A stretch of DNA of 64,000 nucleotides, taken from the NCBI GenBank assembly GCA_963971305.1, contig OZ020313.1:25894602-25958601 (forward strand). The letters are read 5' to 3'. Both the position numbers and the translations under genes were made by a program. Position 1 is the first letter of the stretch, and each line of letters opens with the position of its first letter. The DNA comes from Arcuatula senhousia. Lineage: Eukaryota; Mollusca; Bivalvia; Mytilida; Mytilidae. A model generated the notes under the pieces. It saw only the letters and a program-made list of their open reading frames with translations. It did not search any database and was not told where the DNA came from. Positions 53,539 to 63,729 of this stretch are shown piece after piece.

Positions 53539-54159
53539 TACGGAAGCTTATTAGGGACACGCATAAAAAAAAATTTCTCGCCGCGGCGAGTTACTATCTC
53601 GCCCCGGCGACTGATAATCTCGCCCCGGCGAGTAACTATCTCGCCCCGGCGAGTTACTATCTCGCCCCGGCGAGTAACTATCTCGCCCCGGCGAGTAACT
53701 TTCTCGCCCCGGCGAGTTACTATCTCGCCTCGGCGACTTATTATTTCGCCTCGGCGACTTATTATCTCGCCCCGGCGACTTACTATCTCGCCCCGGCGAC
53801 TTACTATCTCGCCCCGGCGACTTACTATCTTGCCTCGGCGACTTACTATCTCGCCTCGCCACCGGGAGATCATAAGTCGCCGGGTCAAGATAGTAACTTG
53901 CCGGGGCGAGATAATAGGTCGCCGAGGCGAGATAGTAAGTCGCCGGGGCGAGATAGTAAGTCGCCGGGGCGAGATAGTAAGTCGCTGGGGCGAGATAGTA
54001 GCTCGCCGGGGCGAGATAGTAAGTCGCCGGGGCGAGATAGTAAGTCGCCGGGGCGAGATAGTAACTCGCCGGGGCGAGATAATAAGTCGCCGAGGCGAGA
54101 TAGTAACTCGCCGCGGCGAGAAAAAATTTTTTTATGCGTGTCTCTAATAAGCTTCCGTA
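53539..54159. mobile_element. Foldback element made of two opposed 21-bp minisatellite arrays
   Basis: TACGGAAGCTTATTAG opens the element and its reverse complement closes it, flanked by the 6-bp duplication GGATCT (53533-53538 and 54160-54165). After about 40 bp of TIR the left half is exactly 13 units of 21 bp (53577-53849) of the form CTCGCCCCGGCGAGTTACTAT. The right half is about 11-12 units in the opposite direction. A roughly 40-bp asymmetric centre separates them. Each unit is itself near-palindromic (CTCGCC-CC-GGCGAG). Because 21 is a multiple of three, long frames stay open on both strands; none looks like a real protein. GC content is far above the surroundings. Confidence 0.9.
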
Positions 54160-54247
54160 GGATCTTATTAAAACTAGTTATTAAAGCTTCACTGACGGGA
54201 GGGGGTGCAAATGGTTACTTCAATATGAATGTATTCATAAGAATACG

Positions 54248-54330
54248 CATCTTCGCTAGCCAAGGGTTACGATCTGCCCCCCTCCCCTGAAAGAGGAGGG
54301 GGGGATCGTAACCCTTGGCTAGCGAAGATG
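54248..54330. mobile_element. 83-bp miniature TIR element with 9-bp target duplication
   Basis: CATCTTCGCTAGCCAAGGGT begins a 27-bp arm (54248-54274) that is exactly mirrored at 54304-54330. AAGAATACG stands directly on both sides (54239-54247 and 54331-54339). The 29-bp middle is C/G-rich and partly complementary. A 9-bp duplication is typical of Mutator-like transposons. Confidence 0.85.
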
Positions 54331-54339
54331 AAGAATACG

Positions 54340-55020
54340 TTCTAATTCTAAAAAAAATATTTTTTTAAATCTAACAATAAGAATTTATAGAAGTATTCAA
54401 GTGAAAATCAAATAAAAATGCATGTATTTGCTTTCATATTCTTAAACTGACAGAATAACAAAAATATTCCTCTTTTAATGTTTTTGGTACATCTACTTTA
54501 ATTGATTATAGCTTAAACCGAAAAAGCCAATAACACATAGTCAATAAATTCATTTTATATTAAGCTTATGATTAGTCTAGTGCAAATGGAAATCAGTCCA
54601 TTTAGTGAGATATACCAAATGTGTACTATTTGTGGCTGAATAGGCTTGTCCTCCTCACGGGGTTGTCAGGTCTATAATACGGTAAGCCTGATTTCTGACC
54701 ATAGTGGGCTAACGTGCATCAAAAGTGCCACGAAACATGCAAGTAAAAGATTCATTTGTGGACCACCGAATAGAGCACAATTTAGACTAAATTATCCGCC
54801 TTTCCCACCCTCCTCTTTTCCTGTGGTCTTCAATATTTGCTGCTCCTTTGTCTCCCACCCCACATCTATATATCTCATCATCATTTGATGTTCATTTTAT
54901 CATCCTCTTCTTCTTCATTCCTTATTTAATCTTTCAAGTGTTTCTATGAAATGAAATATAGTTATTACTCACTCACTCATTAAGTTGAAATTGACCATTG
55001 CATGCTTGATGGATGCAGTT
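54340..55020. other. Intergenic, no gene seen
   Basis: AT-rich on the left. A pyrimidine-rich stretch at 54780-54930 contains no recognisable exon or family. Confidence 0.4.
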
Positions 55021-55757
55021 TTTGTCTCGCCTGCGAAGCAGAGCGGGACATAGGTGTTACTTTACCGGCGGCGGCGGCGTGAACTTTTTGGAAAAGTTTT
55101 ATGAGCACCTCCATATCTCAAGAACTATAGGTCCTGGGTTGATGCAAGTTGGTATGCATATGCCCCAGTAGTAGCTTAGCACAGCTGCATCCCCATCTTT
55201 TGACCTTGACATTGATTTTCCAGTTGAGTGACTTTGACAATTTTCAATACATAAAATAGCAATGGAAAAGTTTTGCGAGCACCTCCATATCTCAAGAACT
55301 ATAAGTCCTAGGTTGATGAAACTTGGTATGCACATGCCCCAGAAGTAGCTTATCACAACTGTATCCCACTTTTTTTAACTTGACCTTGATTTTCCGGTTG
55401 AGTGACTATGACAATTTTCAATACGTATGCATGTAATAGCAATGTTAAGAGTTTGCAAACACCTCCATATCTCAAGTATTATTGGTCCTAGGTTGATGAA
55501 ACTTGGTATGCATATGCCCTAGTAATATAATAGCTTAGCACAGTTACATCCCCATCTTTTGACTTTGACCTTGTTTTTTCTGGTTGAGTGACTTTGATTA
55601 TTTTTTTATTGCATTTATTAGCAATGTTTAAGTTCTATAAACATCTTTTGATCTCAGAAACTGAAAATCCAGGTTATTTCAAAATATAGTGGAAGAAAGA
55701 AAGAAGAATTGTTTCTGATGGTGCAGCAGGCGAGACATACTTTAGTGTTAACTCTTG
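55021..55757 (-). mobile_element. CAAGAGTTAACAC element, reverse copy
   Basis: It starts TTTGTCTCGCCTGCGAAGCA and ends TTTAGTGTTAACTCTTG, the reverse of 30830-31748. GGCGGCGGCGGCG (about 55065-55080) lies near the left end, which is the same end of the element as in the other copy. Two and a half to three units of about 174 bp are present, more diverged than in the + copy. The minus-strand open frame 55099-55356 is the repeat reading. Confidence 0.85.
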
Positions 55758-57975
55758 TTTGTAATATTCTTGCCCCTAACGTAAGAAAATCGCGAGGAAG
55801 CGAACAATGAAAGGTTTTGAATTCATGAAAATTGTTTCTCAATATCAATATTTATTTGATACGGTATTTTAAATTGAAAAACAAAGCTACAAGAAATCCG
55901 TGAGCCAATGATGACTAGTGATACCCCCGCTTTCACAGCTACTGCTAGTATGCCTTGTGTTTAATATAAAGTTTACATGAAACAAAAATAAATGCTTGAT
56001 CATCGGAATCCCACATAATATCATGTCCGTTTCAAGCTTTTTACCAAACATCAGCAACAAAGAAGTAATTATAGTTACTGAGTTATACATGTAGTTGTAT
56101 GTAAGTAGATGTAGAAGAAAAGTATAACATAATTTTAAAAAAAAAATGTTTACTGTGGAAGAAGATGTCCGATAAATTTAAATACGTATCCCACAATACT
56201 AGGGTTGCACAATATATCCGTTCCGGATTTGACTCGTCATTTAGACGAGGTCATCGGGGGTCACGGGGAGGAAAAATGACGTCATTCAACATGGAACAAA
56301 GGGAACGGCATTTTATATCAACGATTCTTCTGCAATTATACAACATATGGGTAAAAATAATTTGCAACTGAAAAATGAACCCACGGACAACATTTCCAAC
56401 CAATTAAAAATCAATCGTGAACAAAAATAAAGAAATTACTTTCTTCGTCCATTACATGTTGGAACCAGTTTTTTTACCAGTTCCTCCTCGTTTGGCTAAA
56501 TTAGTGACTGATCCCGCAAATGCGCAACCCGTCTATACACTATGCCCATATCAAGCTTGTTACCAAATATCAACAATCTAGGAATATTAGTTGCTAAGTT
56601 ATGAGCAATGAAAAGCGGAAAGGAATTAAAGTATGGCGGAAAAAAATCAAGGTTCCGGTAAACAGGAAGTAGTTGTCTGATGAGACTTAAAACATATCCC
56701 ACTATGCATCATGTTCATATAAAGATTGTCTCTAAATAAGAACAACCTAGGACTAAAAGAAGATGAATTACGAATTAACAAATGCGGGACGGAATTACGG
56801 AACAACGAAATGAACACGCTTCTGGCTTGTGTAAACTGGTCACGGAAAGGTGACAGTTAAAATTCATCCACTCGTCGCAACTTCGGCTGAGTTACCTCCT
56901 CAAACTTCGAAGAGAAGCGGACTTGTCCGAGGAATGCTGATTGAAAATTAACTTTCAAAGAGTTGTGAAAAGGGTACTAGTATTTGGACACCTCGGCCAC
57001 ACTTTATTTCGTCTTGGCCAGATGACTCCTCGGTCATACTATGTAAATCTCAGATGTATATATAGGGACTTAGTCTCTATTCTGGTAACTTTTTTTCAAA
57101 ATGTATAAATCGAATTATCTTAACTGACAGATTATATAATACTTTTAATTAACAAAAAATCTTTCGAACAAAGCAATAAGTAAAATAGGCAGATGTTAAA
57201 AGCATACTGCAGACAAGGACACGTTACAACGATATTTACTTTTATTGGAACTATTATTATAAGGATCTTTTACGTGTCTATATATTGCACAGTTGGTAGA
57301 TTTTGGACACGATATTTAGTTCAGACTAGATTTACCTCTTGTTTTTTTTTTTAAACGGTTTTTCTCATTCTCCTTATTGTTGTTAAAATCACTGTAATTA
57401 GTTTTACTGTCTTAGTATTTCCCGCGTAAACCATAGCCGGCAATACCCCGTCAGAATAAAACGCCGTAGCTTTACTCCCATATATTTAATACAACAAACA
57501 AGCATGATAATAAGACTTTCGGCCGCGATTTTGATGGATTTATATCTCTGACATGCTAATCAAATAATTAATGCCTAACTTTGTAAAATTGTTTTCTTTT
57601 AACGAACGATATAGCAGAGTTACCATAATCAGTAACCCGAGTTACGATAATCTTTCTTTGAAAAATATTCGAGTTACGATGATCTTGCCACATTTTTCTG
57701 TTGTGGATTTCTCCCAAACGGATGAATATTGATTCAAATCATATTTACAGTATATCGCTAGCTAAAAGACCTTTGCAGTAGCAAAGTATGGTCGTGTGTC
57801 GTTGTGTATTGAATGAATTAAAAGGTAATGTTTATTTTACGGGGGTTTCCCGTCGCCATATTGGGATCGTCGTAATTACAGTTACGATAATCCGCTTGTC
57901 GACAGTGAAATGAGGATAAAGATTTGAATCTCTACCCGAGTCAATAACTAACAGCTTTATGCCATGTTTACAACC
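55758..57975. other. Intergenic with little recognisable content
   Basis: A 68-codon open frame at 56165-56371 (arginine- and glycine-rich middle) could be a short first exon but has no known match. 56520-56720 resembles the old array at 43094. TGACGTCA occurs at 56278-56285. GAGTTACGATAATC-like strings at 57620-57690 mirror those at 53336-53405. No convincing gene. Confidence 0.35.
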
Positions 57976-58143
57976 CAGTAGCGGATCCAGAGGGGGAGTA
58001 CTCACCCCTTCAATTTAGAAATTTTATTTTTTGCATGATATTGACCAAGCTACTTCAGATTTTCATCACAAATTTGACATTTTTAGCAATTACAATTACG
58101 CCCCTCTTTTCATGAAATTCATGGAACTCTGGATCAGCCCCTG
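57976..58143 (+). mobile_element. CAGTGGCGGATCCAG-family MITE
   Basis: CAGTAGCGGATCCAGAGGGG to CTCTGGATCAGCCCCTG, 168 bp, non-coding, with an AT-rich interior. Same family as 23023-23192. Confidence 0.7.
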
Positions 58144-58334
58144 CCATGCCGTGCACCCTACATGAAAGCAGGCATGGAACAATGTATTTAAACTGTCCTG
58201 CATGTCCTACATGTAACTGTCAGGCTGTAACAATTTAGATTCATCACGTTATAAACATTTCAAATTCTATTGAGCTTGTAAAATATTTAAACATGTTCAA
58301 GACAAATTTTAACTTCTTCTTCTTCTTCTTCCAG

Positions 58335-58453
58335 GTAAGGAGCCGGATTCGTTTCCGAATGTGGATGGCTCCGTCTCACCCCATGGAGTAAAAACCAGAA
58401 GTGGTATCTTGGAGGTACCAGTACAGAACGTCATAGATTTAGTCTTTCTTTAA
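58335..58453 (+). CDS. Possible terminal exon of an unidentified gene
   Basis: A strong acceptor (TTCTTCTTCTTCTTCCAG) is followed by a frame in phase +2 that reads 38 codons to TAA at 58451-58453. The sequence starts KEPDSFPNVDGSVSPHG and has ordinary amino-acid composition and no repeats. I do not recognise the family, and no upstream exon could be linked. The stop codon coincides with the first bases of a mobile element, so the true end of the gene may have been replaced. It may equally be a chance frame or transposon sequence. Confidence 0.3.
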
Positions 58454-59505
58454 CAAGGCTCACCAAACCAGGCGAAGTGGGCGAAAAAGTCGCCCTGAAA
58501 AGTTAAATTTCGCCTTTGTAATGTCACAGGGAGAAGTTGAAGTCGCCTTCTAAAATCACGGTAATCGCCGACTTTTATCGTTTCTTTAAAAGATTAAACA
58601 AAGCTACCTGTTTATTTTGTCATTTTACCTATCCCAGAGCTTATTAACAACCTGTCATGATGTCCTGTCACTGTTAATTACTAAATTCAAAAGTTTATTA
58701 TCTTGTTAATAAACCAATTAGCGCCCAAGCCCGACGGCGATAGTCGGCTTGTACACCAAACTTGTTAATTAGATGGATCCAACTCCCAGTCATTAATTGG
58801 CTTCCAGGATTGATAAAAACTTAATATTAATGTGATTTGTTCACAAATAATTGACCAATCAACTGTAATTAATCCTTATTATTCATTTTGAAAGTTAAAT
58901 TTCTGAAGTTAAAGAAAAAATATTGAACAGAGTTATGCCCCTTTAAAATTAATAAATTTCTAAACTCTTAATCTTTCTACACATACTTTTGTGTTCTTTT
59001 GCCATTAGTTCAAAGAATGATATATTTAAATAAAAATAAACACCAACAAAGAATTTGAGCATAATAATTATTGCAAATTATTTTTTTTCATTTAGAAAAT
59101 CACCTTTCTGATTATTTTCAGAACCTCAGCTGGGTTTATATACCTTTTCCTAATTTTGAAATTTTCTCAATAAAGATAAAATAAGTAATAAATCTGTAAA
59201 TAATAAGACTTAAAAATAAATACATGTAGCATCAGCAATCTTAATAGTTATGCCATAAGGAATAACCTTACCATGACTAAAGAATACCACTTTTAATTTA
59301 CTTATTAATAAAACTTATAGAGATTTCATATGTAGGAAATATAAAGCTTACAAAGTATTATTGTAGATTATTTAGTTAATTTGTTTCAACAGTAGTGTCA
59401 CGGCGCCTCTCACTTCTCCCATATTTGTTGTCACTTCTCCCTACTTGTCTCAAAGGGAGAAGTCACTTCTCCCTGTCATCCTGAAGTGTGGTGACCCCTG
59501 TTCTA
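58452..59505. mobile_element. About 1.05-kb inverted-end element with GGGAGAAG motifs
   Basis: AACAAGGCTCACCAAACCAG, then GGCGAAGTGGGCG, at the left is loosely mirrored by CTGAAGTGTGGTGACCCCTG at the right. CAGGGAGAAGT (left) and ACTTCTCCCTG (right) reinforce the pairing. The interior is AT-rich and non-coding. The ends are diverged, so the limits are approximate. Confidence 0.5.
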
Positions 59506-59585
59506 ATATAATTAGCTGGACAGAACACTTCTTTATTTTTAAGACATGATTCAGAACCTGGTTTCATAAACTGATAAATATTTTT

Positions 59586-60777
59586 CGGACTGGCTACGAT
59601 TACCCTCTACGGGTAACAATAAAAAAAAAATTATTGTTACCCCCTTCACTAAAATCGGAAACGGTTTACGGATACGGCACCTTTTTCGTCCGGAATTTGA
59701 AGAGTAACAATAAGAGAAAAAAAATAGGATTACCCCCTTATTGTTACTCGCCAAATGGAGAAAAAAATATGTTGTTGTTTTTTGTTTTTTGTTTTTTTTT
59801 TGTATGATGATGTATTTTAGACACATTATCATAAGTATCACAAAAAGAGATACAAAACTGACTTCCAAATATCAAAACTCAGAATTTTCTTAGACAACAA
59901 GAACACACAAAGAAACAAACAACATTAAATTACAAAAAAACTTGAAAAAACTGAATGGAATTTTATAAACTGATTATTTAAAGACTGACCGAACCTCTTA
60001 TCAATTATCCAAACAACAATTGCATTGCAATGTCCTGTAACTTTATGTCGTGAGCTATAAGGTATATCAAATGTCGCGGATTAGTATCGGGTTAGTATAT
60101 TAAATGAACACTTTTCACAAAAAGTCCATAAACTGATCGAAATGTCTGAAGAAACGGATCACAATTTCAAACCAGGAGAAAAATTAAGATCTTTTGAGGA
60201 ATTTTCGCAGAAACTTTAACAGTTTCAAAAAACACAATATGTACAGCTTTAAAAAAGAAGCTCTACGATCTTGGATGAGAATATCAATATAAACAGGATA
60301 AAAAAGTACTTTATAAACAGCGCATGGCTAATTCTTAAAAAAGAATTACCGACAAAAAGAAGAAACAAATGGTTGTGCCAGAGGTGTGGTGTCGACGTGC
60401 ATTTGTTCTCGGCTATTGTTTGCGACGGGTGCCTGGAATGGCACCATTTAAAGTGTCTTGGATTGAAGGCACCACCACAAACAACGTATTGGATGTGTCG
60501 CAAATGCCTCAAGTCATCATAAACAAAAATGAAAAATGTTTGTTATTCTGAATATAAACATAACTCAAAATAAAACAATTTCATTTTTGAGACATTTTTT
60601 TTTTCATTTGGCGAGTAACAATAAGGGGGGTAATCCTAATTTTTTTCTTATTGTTACTCTTCAAATTCCGGACGAAAAAGGTGTCGTATCCGGAAACCGT
60701 TTCCGATTTTAGTGAAGGGGGTAACAATAATTTTTTTTTATTGTTACCCGTATAAAGGGGTAATTGTAGCCGCGGCC
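59586..60777 (+). mobile_element. 1.19-kb long-TIR element with 9-bp target duplication, Mutator-like
   Basis: Arms 59586-59757 and 60605-60777 (about 172 bp) are mirrored with few changes; shared strings include GGCTAC-ATTACC, CGGGTAACAATAAAA, CGTCCGGAATTTGAAGAGTA and TTGTTACTCGCCAAATG. AATATTTTT flanks both sides (59577-59585 and 60778-60786). Long TIRs with 9-bp duplications are typical of Mutator-like (MULE) transposons. The 850-bp interior holds a decayed reading frame with a PHD-type zinc finger and no transposase core, so this is an internally deleted copy. Superfamily is inferred from structure. Confidence 0.8.
60143..60522 (+). pseudogene. Decayed transposon gene with PHD-type zinc finger
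   Basis: From ATG at 60143 the frame reads MSEETDHNFKPGEN and stops. A one-base shift continues KLRSFEEFSQKL, and after two further stops the frame from 60253 to 60522 reads uninterrupted to TAA. That last part has no ATG near its start and contains WLCQRC, VCDGC, WHHLKC and WMCRKC, the C4HC3 pattern of a PHD finger (C-x2-C, C-x2-C, H-x2-C, C-x2-C). The pieces look like the N-terminus and the C-terminal finger of one transposase-type protein with the catalytic middle removed. The finger itself has all eight ligands. Confidence 0.6.
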
Positions 60778-60786
60778 AATATTTTT

Positions 60787-61744
60787 TCTACTTTTTGCTT
60801 ACTACTGAACACTGTGGTCTGACATAGGATTAGAATGTGCTCTCTGTCTGTAAAATTTCTTTTGTGGAAGGTTAGTTGCCATTTTATGTTGAAGAGTGTA
60901 TTCTTAAAGAAGAATTTCAGAAATAAATACAATAGCACGAGTTTAGATGCTGTCCGTTGTAATTTGGAACTTCGGTACTAGGACATAACTTAAAACAAGT
61001 ATAACCATCCCGGTAATTATTAAATAACGATTCTATCGAATTAGGGTTTTTTTTTCAGTTAACTGACAGTTTTCAATATTCTATAGCTTATAAACATTGA
61101 CCAGTGTACAAAATATATCAAGTTTTGACGAATAGTTTTTTTTTTTAATTTTTTTTTTAATTATTTTGTTAATATCGGTTATTTTAGATATTTAATTTAG
61201 ACAACCACTTTACTTCCGTTTTGTTGGCAACAAACTTTTTTATGTCCTGAAATGCAGATTAGCCACATATTTCCGTGAAACAATTGTATGAACCTGTAAG
61301 AAAGATAGTGTCACTGATGAGTTTTTATGACACCTTTTACATAATCTGAATCAGAAGTAAATGACTTTGTATTCAATTAAAAAAGTCAAGCTTTTCCCAG
61401 TTTTGCCTTGGCCTTGTTGACTATCAAAAATATAAAGAATTAAGGTTGTAACCTACATGTATGATGGGATGCTATAATATGGCGTAGGCCTTAGCCTAAA
61501 ATCGGAAGAAGTCAAAAATAATAAAAATAAATTTTGAATAATTATATGTCGATGATTAAAAGCCCCTTCTTTTATTTTAGTCTTAGATTTTAATCACCCC
61601 GGACAATCATTACATTTGCATTGAATTTCTTGTTAAAATATACATTGGATCAGTAATTATGCAAACTTAAAATTGCAAAAATCATCCAAATATTTGTGGA
61701 CAACACTAAGCGGGGACGAATTAACTTCTGGTTTCACTTCTTCA
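60787..61744. other. Intergenic, upstream of MFSD5
   Basis: AT-rich sequence with no recognised exon or repeat. The last few hundred bases should hold the MFSD5 promoter. Confidence 0.4.
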
Positions 61745-61752
61745 TGACGTCA
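61745..61752. promoter_or_regulatory. CRE palindrome TGACGTCA before the MFSD5 5' exon
   Basis: A perfect CREB/ATF consensus lies about 50 bases before the upstream ATG of the probable first exon. A second perfect site is at 62117-62124 in the following intron. This position is common for CRE sites in animal promoters; use here is inferred. Confidence 0.4.
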
Positions 61753-61759
61753 TTTCCCT

Positions 61760-61976
61760 GTCAGAGAATTTCGCGCTTCAGTAGACAACAAACAAAATGT
61801 CAACATTCATTCAGCCAGGTTTTGAAGATTTTCGGTGTCAGTATTTAATCATCTCGGTCGTATTGACATCAGGAGATCGATTTAGAAACCTGGTGGAAAA
61901 TAACGGCATGAAGGTTTGACATGTGAGGATATCACGCAGGATTGAAAACTTCAAAGGATACATCTCAGCATCTGAG
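61760..61976 (+). other. MFSD5: Probable 5' UTR exon of MFSD5
   Basis: A stretch with more even base composition ends in a donor-like CTGAG/GTAGGA at 61976/61977. The next good acceptor on the plus strand that precedes a coding frame is at 63690-63691, in front of the MFSD5 start. The left limit is a guess; transcription may begin near 61760. Confidence 0.4.
61797..61919 (+). CDS. Upstream open reading frame in the presumed MFSD5 leader
   Basis: ATG at 61797 opens 40 codons (starts MSTFIQPGFEDF, ends NNGMKV) closed by TGA at 61917-61919, wholly inside the presumed 5' UTR exon. It shows no known domain. If translated it would reduce ribosome access to the MFSD5 start. Its reality depends on the exon being real. 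Confidence 0.25.
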   Translation: MSTFIQPGFEDFRCQYLIISVVLTSGDRFRNLVENNGMKV

Positions 61977-63691
61977 GTAGGACCTTTTCTTTCCATTCTT
62001 AAATTTTGTTTTGTCATAGGCTGAGATTAGCTAAATCAGCGCAAGGCTTATTTATGATCATGGTGCATTATTGTTCGTATGTAAACATTCCCATATTGAT
62101 GTCATGTTGTTATAGGTGACGTCATTCAGTAATGTTTTAGTCTGTCGTCATGTAAACACGTCGCCATATTGGAATCCGTTGTTATGGTGTTTTTTGTAGG
62201 TCACTGACCAACGTTTCGAATAAAGTTTCAATTTCGCACAAAAACTTGAAAAAAAAATCGTTTGAAAATTTAATTGGTTTAGAAATTATATTTTGGCTTC
62301 GCCAAAACATAATTTCTTTTAAGTTTCTTATGCGAAAACAGAGCTAAAGCTGGCCTTCGGGGGATTATGGGATTGATTTACAAAATGCTACATCCGGTTT
62401 GCAGCATTAATACACTTGTCATGTGACCTATATTCTACACTTAGTCGGACTTCGTCCGATATAAACATTCAACATGAAGTAATTATCAACGTCTCCCAAG
62501 TTCTAACGAGAACTGCCAAGTAGTTAGACGGTTTCTGTACCAAGTTCAACTGTAACAGCTCAGCCACTTCTGACAGTTGGTCTTGCAAGTTGTTTCCATA
62601 GCAAGGAGATTTATAGCTACATGTAATTTTGAAAGTGCACCTGTGTGTCGATTGAAAGCATTCTTCTGGTACAATTCCAGAAGGTGAAAGTTCAAACATA
62701 TAAATTAAACTTAGGTCAACCTGCCCACATCGTCAAGAAATGCTTCTACATGTATAATTGTTTGTGATCTATACATGTATTCTCTAAGCTGTGATACTAC
62801 CAGCCATTTTCATACACCTATTAACTAGCAAATTGTTTTACTATTGATAATATGAGGCAGGTTTAACCTGTGACGCTCCCGAATTTTTTTTCATTTTTTT
62901 TTCTCGAAAATATAAAAAAACTAGCTTTTCTTTTGGGATATGTGTGTGTTTAATGACGTCTAAAATTTTCAATGAAAAAAAGCGTTAAAAAGATGTGGAA
63001 ATTTTGGGAAAACAAGCATGCTACAGCGGAGAGATGTACATGTATGTTGCTCTGACAGTTCAACTATAATGCCTTAGTGCAATATTAGCTTGCCTGAGTT
63101 GTGAACCATGAGAAAATTAATTTGATAAATAATTGAATTCAATCAAATTCTTTTAATTTTTTCAAGTTTATGAGAATATAAACTCCAGATGTAAACAGAG
63201 CTAAAAAATAAGATCATGCAAGAGAAATGGGCTATCCAACACAAAACATGGGGCTAAAATACACACAAAAACAGAGCATGTACAACCATGTTGACACCCA
63301 AAAAAAGATTCATGGGGTCACCTTAGTGTACTGAACGTAAAAAGGGGTTCCAAGCAATTTTGCCAAAAATTTGCACAAAAATTGCAAAATTTTCTGAGTA
63401 AAGGGGATCCCACCCCGGAACCCCTCCTCTGGACCATCTGCTGACAAGTACACTTATGTGGCATCAGGAGACATTGGTGGCTGACACATGTACATGGTTC
63501 ATCTTGATTTTAATTTTCAATTGTTGATTCATGTCAGTGGTGTCACAAACACTTATTCCACATTTAATTATTTTCTATAAATTACTGCACATACATTTGT
63601 AACTTGAATTTGATATTTTGTAACGACTGTACATAGCTTAAATTTCATACATACTTTGAAAATTATGTTGCTTTTAATTCATATTTTGTAG
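61977..63691 (+). other. Presumed 5' UTR intron of MFSD5
   Basis: The intron runs from a GTAGGA donor to a TTTTGTAG acceptor. It contains a worn reverse MITE of the CAGTGGC family (about 63330-63445) and a fragment like the retroposon tail (63470-63590). A minus-strand open frame at 62469-62699 has no recognised domain. Confidence 0.4.
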
Positions 63692-63729
63692 GATGATTTG
63701 AACAGTCTGTAAAAGAAGAGTCTTTGAAG

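Noticed and set aside
53416..54290. Overlapping open frames of 100-243 codons on both strands with heptapeptide repeats
   Set aside because: They are read from 21-bp minisatellite units in several frames at once; frame length follows from the period being a multiple of three.
56165..56371. 68-codon frame as a first exon
   Set aside because: A weak donor-like site follows, but there is no homology and no downstream exon to join.
59551..59868. 105-codon minus-strand frame
   Set aside because: It is read through the left TIR of the long-TIR element and A/T runs.
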